Shown here piece after piece: positions 59,101 to 64,000 of a stretch of 64,000 nucleotides of DNA. The DNA is from Vicinamibacterales bacterium (GTDB lineage Bacteria; Acidobacteriota; Vicinamibacteria; Vicinamibacterales; Fen-181). The translations under genes were made by a program, and so were the position numbers. Position 1 is the first letter of the stretch; each line of letters begins with the position of its first letter. Below the pieces are notes generated by a model. The model had not been told where the DNA came from. It saw nothing but the letters and a program-made list of their open reading frames with translations, and did no database searches. Location of the stretch: assembly GCA_036504215.1 (NCBI GenBank), contig DASXVO010000049.1:1-64000 (forward strand), written 5' to 3'.

Positions 59101-62100
59101 TGGCGCAGGCCGCCGGGCTGCCGCCGACCGTCGCGGGTATCGGAGCGGGCGGCGTCCACGCGTATGCCATCACCTCGCACGGACAACTCTGGGCGTGGGG
59201 CGCCAATGGCAGCGGCCAACTCGGAGACGGAACGAAGATCGACCGCCTGCAACCGGTGGAGGTGTCTGCCGTCGGACCGGTGAGGCAGGTCGTGGGTGGC
59301 GCTGCACACACCATCGCACTGCGCACGGACGGATCGGTGTGGACGTGGGGTTCGAACGACTCCGGACAACTCGGCAACGGCACGCCGGCATGCCCCTCGG
59401 GCGACTTCACCACTTGTTCGGCGCGGCAGGCCGTGCCAACGCCAGCGGCGGTTGCCGGCCCTGCCGACATCGTCGCCGTGGCCGCCAACGGCCGGGCGAC
59501 GTTCGCCGTCGCTTCCGACGGCCGCGTCTGGTCGTGGGGCCTCAACGACGCGCGCCGGCTCGGTGACGGCACCACCGAGGCCCGCCCGTCGCCAATTCAG
59601 ATCGCAGAGCCCGGATTCGCGTGGCGGACCGGCACGCCGATCCTCGAGGCCTCCGGCACGTACTTCGATCCGTTCCAGGTCCACGGGGGACCGACGACGT
59701 CCGGCGCGGTCCTGCGCTACACGACGAACGGCAACGATCCCACCGAGACGGATCCGATCTTCCCGGTCGAGGGCATCTTCATCGCCGAGACGACGACAGT
59801 GAAGCTGAGGGCGTGGGCGGACGGGCGGCCGCCGAGCAACGTGGCGTCCGCTACGTTCGTCTTGAAGGTCCGGACACCCGTGTTCGAACCCGCCGCCAGT
59901 CTGTCCACCACGCCTCAGACCGTGACGATCGCGTCACCGACTGCCGGGGCGTCCCTGTTCTACACGACCGACGGCAGCACGCCACAGCCCGGCGAGTCGT
60001 CGACGACGGCCTATGCGGGCGGCATTGGCATTAGCACGAAGACGCAACTGATCGCGATTGGTCGCAAGGCAGGCTGGGCGGACAGCGACGCGGCGATTGC
60101 CGACTACCAGTTCAACTACGGGAGGCTGGCAGCACCGACCATTACGCCGCCGTCGGGCACCTACGTCTACGGCGATTCGGTCGTGATCTCCGCGGATCCG
60201 ATCGCCACCATCCGCTACACGACCGACAGCTCGCAGCCGACGTCCGCTTCGCTGGTGTACGGCGCGCCGATCGTGCTGACCGGACCGGTCACCCTGACTG
60301 CGATCGCGCTCCATCCCGACTGGAGCGACAGCCCGGCGGCCGTCGCGACGTTCGCCGCGAAGGTCGCCGCTCCGGTGTTCTCGCCGGGCGCCGGCAGCTA
60401 CCCCGAAGGCTCGCGCATCAGCGTCGTGAGCACGACACCCGGAGCCATCATCCACTACAGCACCAACGGCCAGGAACCAGGTGTGAACGACCCGGTCGTC
60501 GCCAACGGCGGCTCGCTGGCCGTCGGCAACTACGCGCTGAAGGCGAGGGCGTTCCGCGCGGGGCTCCTGGCGAGCGACGTGACGACGGCCGGCTACTCGC
60601 GGGACGGCGACGCGTGCCGCCTGTCCGTGTCTCCGCCGGTCGTGACCGTCGGCGCCGAGCCGGCGGGCGGCCTGTTCACCGTGACTGCAACCGGCAGTAG
60701 CTGTTCGTGGACCGCCACGACCGACGCGTCGTGGATAGCACTCGACGGGGTGAACGGATCTGGGCCGAGCGGCCAGTTGGCCTACCACGTCGCAGCCAAT
60801 TCAGGCCCGGCGCTGCGCGTCGGGTTCATTGCCGTCGGCGACATCGACGTGGTCGTGGTGCAACGCGGAACCGGTCTCTGCACGTCCAGCGTCTCGCCCG
60901 CGTCGATCGCGACAACGGCCGGCGCGACGACCGGAACGCTCGACGTCACGTTCGGTGACGCGGGCTGCACATGGAGCGCGTCGAGCGACGTTCCGTGGAT
61001 CGCCATCTCGACGCCGAACGCCGCGAGCGCGTACGCACAGGCGGTCGTGGCCGACCAGCCTGTCGGCTACTGGCCGCTTTCTGAGCCCGCCGGGGCCACG
61101 ACCGTCGCCGACGCATCGGGATACGGGCACGACGGGACGGTCACGTCGGGTGTCACGCTTGGCCAGCCGGGTGCACGCGGCGACGGCAGGACCTCGGCGG
61201 CATTCGACGGCGCCAGCGGCGCGGTGGTGATCCCGGCCGGCGCGGTACCGGAATTGGGTGCGTTCACCTGGGAAGCCTGGGTGAAAGTGCCAGGCGTCGC
61301 GGGCGCCCGCCGCGACATCGTCAGCTGGGGCGGCAGTGCCGGTGCCTTCAACCTGTGGATCGACGCCAACGCCAGCCAGGCGACGTTCGACCTGTTCCCG
61401 GCGGTCGGCAGCCGGCAGTCGGTTACGCTCGGGCCGACGGTGGTCGGTTCCGGATGGGTTCACCTCGTTTTCACAGCGGATGGCGCCGCGTGGCACGCCT
61501 ACATCAACGGCACGGCCGTGCCATCGGGCGCGATCGCCGGTGGACTGGCGTCGAGCGCGGATCTCCTCGTGCTCGGCCGTGACGGCGTCGCCGCGCAGGC
61601 ATGGTTCGACGGGTGGCTGGCCGACGTCGCCGTGTATCCGTACTCGCTCAACGCGGACCAGGTGTCCCGTCACTACGCGCTGCGCGAGGTGAGCGCAGCG
61701 GGCGCCGCGCCGCTCGCGTACGCCATCGAGGCCAACGACAGCGGTGCGGTGCGAACCGGCACGTTGACGGTGGCCGGCGTTCGGGTGCCCGTGAGCCAAG
61801 CGGCGGCCGTCGGTGTCTCAATTGTGGGGGGGGTGTCGCCGTCGCCCAATGCGGCCGGGTGGAACCACACGGCCGTCACGGTGTCCTTCACGTGCGCGGG
61901 AGCCGGCGCCGTCACGTGTCAGCCGCCGATGGAGGTGTCGCAGGACGGCGAGCAGGACGTCCAGGGCACCGCGTCGAACGATCTCGGCGCCACGGCGAAC
62001 GCCACCGTGCACGTGAAGATCGACCGGACGGCTCCAGTGGTCGTGATCACCTCACCGTCGCTCGGCGAACTCGTAGTCGCGGGGCCGGTCACGGTCCGAG

Positions 62101-64000
62101 GCTCGGTCATCGACGGGCTGTCTGGGCTGCTCGGCGTGTCGTGCAATGGCACGGCGGCGACGGTGGACGACACGGGGTTCACCTGCCAGGTCGTCGTTCC
62201 GGCCGGCACGACGACCGTCGAGGTCCTGGCGACCGATGTTGCGTCGAACGTGCGACGGGCGACCATCGACGTGGCGACGGTGGAGGAGGCGGTCACCACG
62301 CCGCCGCTGGGCCTGCGGGTGTCGCCGGCGAAGGCGAGCCTGGTGATGGGCGCGAGCCGCGGGTTTACGGTGAAGGACACGTTCGGGCGCGTGCTGCCCG
62401 GCATCACGTGGTCCGTGGACGCCGAGGGCGTCGCGTCACTCGAGCCGACGGGCGGGGAGGTGACGGTGACGGGCGTGACGGCGGGCGTGGTCCACGTGAC
62501 GGCCGCGTGGCAGGGCCTGACGGCCCAGGCCGAACTCACGGTGCTGGCCGTCGTCGGGACGACGTCCGAGGTGAGGACGCTGTGGTCGACGCCGCCGGTC
62601 GCCGGTTCGGTGCAGCGCATCGTGCAGGGCGCGACGCGGGCGGACGGCACGCACCGGATCTACACGTATGAGAGCCCGGGCGAGCCCCACAGCCACGACA
62701 TGATCCGGGCGTTCGAGCAGGACGGCCGCGAAGCATGGACGGCCGCGGCGGGGGGCGCGGTGCTGCAGGTGTCGGGCGACCCGTCGGGCGGCGTGGTGGC
62801 GCTCGTCCACGACTGGGAGGCGTTCACGAACCGCTTGCGGATCTTCGGCCCGCATGGCGGCGAGGTAAGCGGATCCGAGGGCGTCGGCCCGTTTGCCATT
62901 CACCCGAACGGTCCGCTCTACTACGTGAACCAGGCCAACACCCTTGTCGGCCTGGACATCGGCCTGGGCGGTGGGCCGGGCGCGACGCTGTCTGGGACGC
63001 CCGGCTACCCGACGGTGCTCCTGGACGGGTCGGTGGTGGTGCCGAGCGTCGTGGATCCGGAGCAACTCCAGTTGACGTTCGTGCGGAGCACGGGGGCGGT
63101 GGAGACGCAGGTGGTGACGGTTCCGAACGGCGGGCTGTGGTCTCCGTACCGGGCGATCCCGAACGGCCAAGGGGGCCTCCTGGTGCAACTGATCCGGCGG
63201 CTGGTGTGGCCGGGCGGCGACTACTGGCGGTGGGACGCGGTGGTGGTGGGGGTGGACGCGAGCGGAGCCCTCACCGGGAGCACGGGGCTCGGGGCCGACT
63301 GGGGTGAGATCGTCGTGGGCGAGAACGGGACCATCGTGGCGACGTCGCAAGTGGAGTACTCCACGGAGCCGTCGTGGGGCGGCGGGGCCAAGCGGCATGT
63401 GGGGATGCTCATGCCGCTGCAGGCGAACGGCAATCCTGGCGGGCTGGCGAGCTTCTACGGTCCGTCCGGGTCGTGCGGGTGGATCTGGGACAACATCGGC
63501 CAGCAGTGGTTCTACAACGGCGACTGCGGCCAGCCGGTCCTCAGCATCACCTCGGTCGCGGCCCGCGGCAGCGAGCTGATCGTGACGCTGAACGACGGCC
63601 AGGTGCTTGCGCCCGGTCCGCTCGGGCAGATGCGGCTCTCGAATCTGGTGCCCGCGACCGACGGCACGTATCTCGGCGGCGGCGCGGGCGGCGCGAGCGC
63701 CGGGGAACTGGTGAACGTCGCGGTGACGTCGGAGGAACCGGTGTCGCCGCTCGGGGCCGAGTGGCCGGAAGGAGCCGGTAGCCGTCAGAGCGCATACAGC
63801 GCGAGCCCGCTCTCAGCCCTTAGAGTCATTGCAGACGTGGGGGACAATGAGAGTCGAGCCTTGGCGTTCGCCGCCCTGAAAGACGCCTTGGTGCAAGACC
63901 CGGCCGGCAGCATCGCCGCGTCGAAGCTTTCGATGACAAAGGATGGCTACGTCCAGGTCAACACCACCATAGGAGACTTCAAACGCTCTGGCACCATTGC
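55068..64000 (+). CDS. giant secreted mosaic protein: Ig-like repeats, BACON with nested LamG, RCC1, chitobiase-C, Big2 (runs off right edge)
   Basis: Continuation of the frame that starts at 54837; no stop from 55068 to the window end, about 2,977 codons. Order: rest of the four 321-bp repeats; BACON (56196-56444); BACON 56445-57362 split by LamG 1 (56583-57218); BACON 57363-58250 split by LamG 2 (57507-58118); BACON 58251-58510; seven RCC1 repeats 58527-59610 (DGTVWTWGSNRYGQLGAG type); four chitobiase-C-like repeats 59634-60600 (IHYSTNGQEP type); BACON 60615-60876; BACON 60879-61805 split by LamG 3 (61032-61682); Ig-like domains 61806-62300; Big2 62313-62550; then a propeller-like region to the edge. 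BACON and LamG domains bind sugars, so an outer surface or secreted adhesin or polysaccharide-binding role is likely. No catalytic domain is visible. A TTG directly follows the TAA and could be a weak restart. Confidence 0.85.
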   Translation, partial: MSGTTSPPDTGLPTAVLTFSVPVSAGDYEFRLFANNGYSRLTTSTVVRVAASQARVAVNGTAPGTPVTAPAGAEAIVAVAGGPANSTDWVALYASGGPDAAPLWWQYLSGSTAPPASGVSEASLSFALPVVAGDYEFRFFAHNTYARLATSTTVTVTASQAQLAVNGAPSGTPVTVAAGAGTSVVISGGPGNATDWVGLYAVGAPDTSLLAWRYLSGTTAPPGTGLTEVTLLFAMPTVPGTYEFRFFASNGYSRLATSAAITIPPSPARIAVNGVIAPATVTAEPGQAVAVHLTNAPGNATDWVALAPVGTPDTAYVAWQYLSGSSTPPSVGMSEATLTFAMSSTIGAYEFRLFASNGFALVTKSGTVAVQAGPQGCAYALSRSTLATSWAARSDGFSLTTDAACAWTVSHPWIDVTRASGQGNAAIGFVVEANTTGVPRLGTIEAGGRTFTISQAAGPCALSLAPASADLAQTGGAGSFIASALWGCQRPAVSNASWMSAGRLGYASVVLSDAPKAYWRLSDVGTTTAADTSGNGIDAQLAGTYVQGVAASFADGDAATFFSTDGYAYVGYRTELDPSSGSFSLEARVRFTEPTTGTIAGAVSDVYGYQLQLVGNRAQFRADYFDPVFSLDSSAELNDGTWHHLVGVADATAGEARLYVDGQLDGTSPATGPVIFGGDFIIGARSYASEGFITASIDEVAYYPRALTLEQVSRHFKSQHMPLASDGPIEDVVDYAAQANPTGLTRNGALSLGDTTFTITQAALPCSLTVAQAAATAPEQGATGTLELTGVPGCGWSASTDTPWITIGRQLDGYRGQVLADGPSAYWRLDDEGTTTAVDASGNGFDATYEGGYQQGVPGATADGDPATRFPSGGYGQVRFYRDGTTVAPSGPLTFEAWVQYRGQGGGTVVSTWNYSLALGPSGASFSATYGEGQKAFDLQGSRPINDGAWHHLVGTVDTAAQTAALYIDGILEASAPTTGYLYRVEGVFIGPAVAAIDEVAVYPVVLTPEQVGHHYDARVSPGGGTGMLEYIVAPNQTIEARSGVLHVAGVAVPVTQAARHCIDVTPAAIDVEASGGAGAIAVSAISGGCTWQAGADVRWLSVEPTAGTGPGSVQYTVADNESVLRRIGHITVNGQVVTVTQGPAPLRPPAQGYSIAAGVSHTLAVKSDGTVWSWGANDYGQLGDGTGSERFTPGQVPSLSPVVAVAAGYHSMALMSDGTVWTWGSNRYGQLGAGAMAYSLQPVLVTGLSDVVTIAAGRYHSVALKADGTVWTWGWNRYGQLGDGTTTNQGAPIMVPGLALPAVAIAATGDRTMLLEADGSVWGFGYNGNGELGDGSPWQAVTWLAQAAGLPPTVAGIGAGGVHAYAITSHGQLWAWGANGSGQLGDGTKIDRLQPVEVSAVGPVRQVVGGAAHTIALRTDGSVWTWGSNDSGQLGNGTPACPSGDFTTCSARQAVPTPAAVAGPADIVAVAANGRATFAVASDGRVWSWGLNDARRLGDGTTEARPSPIQIAEPGFAWRTGTPILEASGTYFDPFQVHGGPTTSGAVLRYTTNGNDPTETDPIFPVEGIFIAETTTVKLRAWADGRPPSNVASATFVLKVRTPVFEPAASLSTTPQTVTIASPTAGASLFYTTDGSTPQPGESSTTAYAGGIGISTKTQLIAIGRKAGWADSDAAIADYQFNYGRLAAPTITPPSGTYVYGDSVVISADPIATIRYTTDSSQPTSASLVYGAPIVLTGPVTLTAIALHPDWSDSPAAVATFAAKVAAPVFSPGAGSYPEGSRISVVSTTPGAIIHYSTNGQEPGVNDPVVANGGSLAVGNYALKARAFRAGLLASDVTTAGYSRDGDACRLSVSPPVVTVGAEPAGGLFTVTATGSSCSWTATTDASWIALDGVNGSGPSGQLAYHVAANSGPALRVGFIAVGDIDVVVVQRGTGLCTSSVSPASIATTAGATTGTLDVTFGDAGCTWSASSDVPWIAISTPNAASAYAQAVVADQPVGYWPLSEPAGATTVADASGYGHDGTVTSGVTLGQPGARGDGRTSAAFDGASGAVVIPAGAVPELGAFTWEAWVKVPGVAGARRDIVSWGGSAGAFNLWIDANASQATFDLFPAVGSRQSVTLGPTVVGSGWVHLVFTADGAAWHAYINGTAVPSGAIAGGLASSADLLVLGRDGVAAQAWFDGWLADVAVYPYSLNADQVSRHYALREVSAAGAAPLAYAIEANDSGAVRTGTLTVAGVRVPVSQAAAVGVSIVGGVSPSPNAAGWNHTAVTVSFTCAGAGAVTCQPPMEVSQDGEQDVQGTASNDLGATANATVHVKIDRTAPVVVITSPSLGELVVAGPVTVRGSVIDGLSGLLGVSCNGTAATVDDTGFTCQVVVPAGTTTVEVLATDVASNVRRATIDVATVEEAVTTPPLGLRVSPAKASLVMGASRGFTVKDTFGRVLPGITWSVDAEGVASLEPTGGEVTVTGVTAGVVHVTAAWQGLTAQAELTVLAVVGTTSEVRTLWSTPPVAGSVQRIVQGATRADGTHRIYTYESPGEPHSHDMIRAFEQDGREAWTAAAGGAVLQVSGDPSGGVVALVHDWEAFTNRLRIFGPHGGEVSGSEGVGPFAIHPNGPLYYVNQANTLVGLDIGLGGGPGATLSGTPGYPTVLLDGSVVVPSVVDPEQLQLTFVRSTGAVETQVVTVPNGGLWSPYRAIPNGQGGLLVQLIRRLVWPGGDYWRWDAVVVGVDASGALTGSTGLGADWGEIVVGENGTIVATSQVEYSTEPSWGGGAKRHVGMLMPLQANGNPGGLASFYGPSGSCGWIWDNIGQQWFYNGDCGQPVLSITSVAARGSELIVTLNDGQVLAPGPLGQMRLSNLVPATDGTYLGGGAGGASAGELVNVAVTSEEPVSPLGAEWPEGAGSRQSAYSASPLSALRVIADVGDNESRALAFAALKDALVQDPAGSIAASKLSMTKDGYVQVNTTIGDFKRSGTI

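Noticed and set aside
1-64000. tRNA or rRNA genes, IS elements, prophage
   Set aside because: I looked on both strands for the usual motifs and found none I could support.

Overview
The window is about 64 kb of high-GC chromosomal DNA, densely coded on both strands. It has no rRNA, tRNA, phage, insertion sequence or CRISPR array that I could recognise. The gene set includes an NtrC-type sensor/regulator pair, an MprF-like lipid flippase/synthase, many secreted metallopeptidases, bifunctional formiminotransferase-cyclodeaminase, an aldehyde:ferredoxin oxidoreductase, a beta-CASP nuclease and SpoIIE-type phosphatase signalling. Together with short heptamer-type intergenic repeats and giant BACON/LamG surface proteins, this suggests a soil or sediment Acidobacteriota, most likely of the Vicinamibacteria type. 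That assignment is inference from gene content and style, not from a marker gene.

Layout. 1-4.2 kb: tail of an ACT-domain protein, a secreted Ala/Lys-rich protein, then a histidine kinase and a sigma-54 response regulator separated by a heptamer repeat tract. 4.2-12.4 kb: mprF, a YVTN-propeller/phosphoesterase fusion, and a pair of M16 peptidases with one catalytic and one non-catalytic member. 12.4-21.2 kb: a class V aminotransferase, an SDR, a class I aminotransferase with a MetF-like protein, a D-cysteine desulfhydrase-like PLP enzyme, a beta-CASP nuclease and an M49 peptidase. 21-29 kb: a HEAT-cyclophilin fusion, an S66 carboxypeptidase, FTCD, a 34-bp tandem array, a ThDP enzyme, and a PP2C phosphatase carrying a DksA-like zinc finger. 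29-41 kb: a DppA-like aminopeptidase, a PIG-L deacetylase overlapping a geranylgeranyl-reductase-like flavoprotein, a glutamine synthetase behind a structured leader, a nitrilase-family protein lacking its catalytic lysine, an MFS permease and an aldehyde dehydrogenase. 41-45 kb: aldehyde:ferredoxin oxidoreductase, a MoaD/ThiS carrier and an MFS transporter, a compact tungsten/molybdenum-pterin oxidoreductase locus. 45-54 kb: VOC, GNAT, M14 peptidase, PhhB, an isoprenylcysteine-methyltransferase-like protein, a glycine-zipper protein, a DUF442-like phosphatase/sulfurtransferase and a PLP decarboxylase.

The last 9 kb is one reading frame for a secreted mosaic protein of more than 3,000 residues that runs off the right edge. 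It has four exact 321-bp Ig-like repeats, BACON domains (three of them split at the same place by an inserted LamG domain), a seven-repeat RCC1 propeller, four chitobiase-C-like repeats, Ig/Big2 domains and a further propeller-like region. A single in-frame TAA at codon 77 replaces a tyrosine TAC that is conserved at the same place in the other three repeats. The gene is therefore a fresh pseudogene, a readthrough gene or a sequencing error.

A second window-wide theme is short degenerate tandem repeats at gene ends: GGATGAA, AGTGCTG and GATTCAG-like heptamers and a GTGTCTTTGTGGC-like dispersed element. Several of them supply the stop codons of the flanking genes, and some form perfect hairpins between convergent genes.
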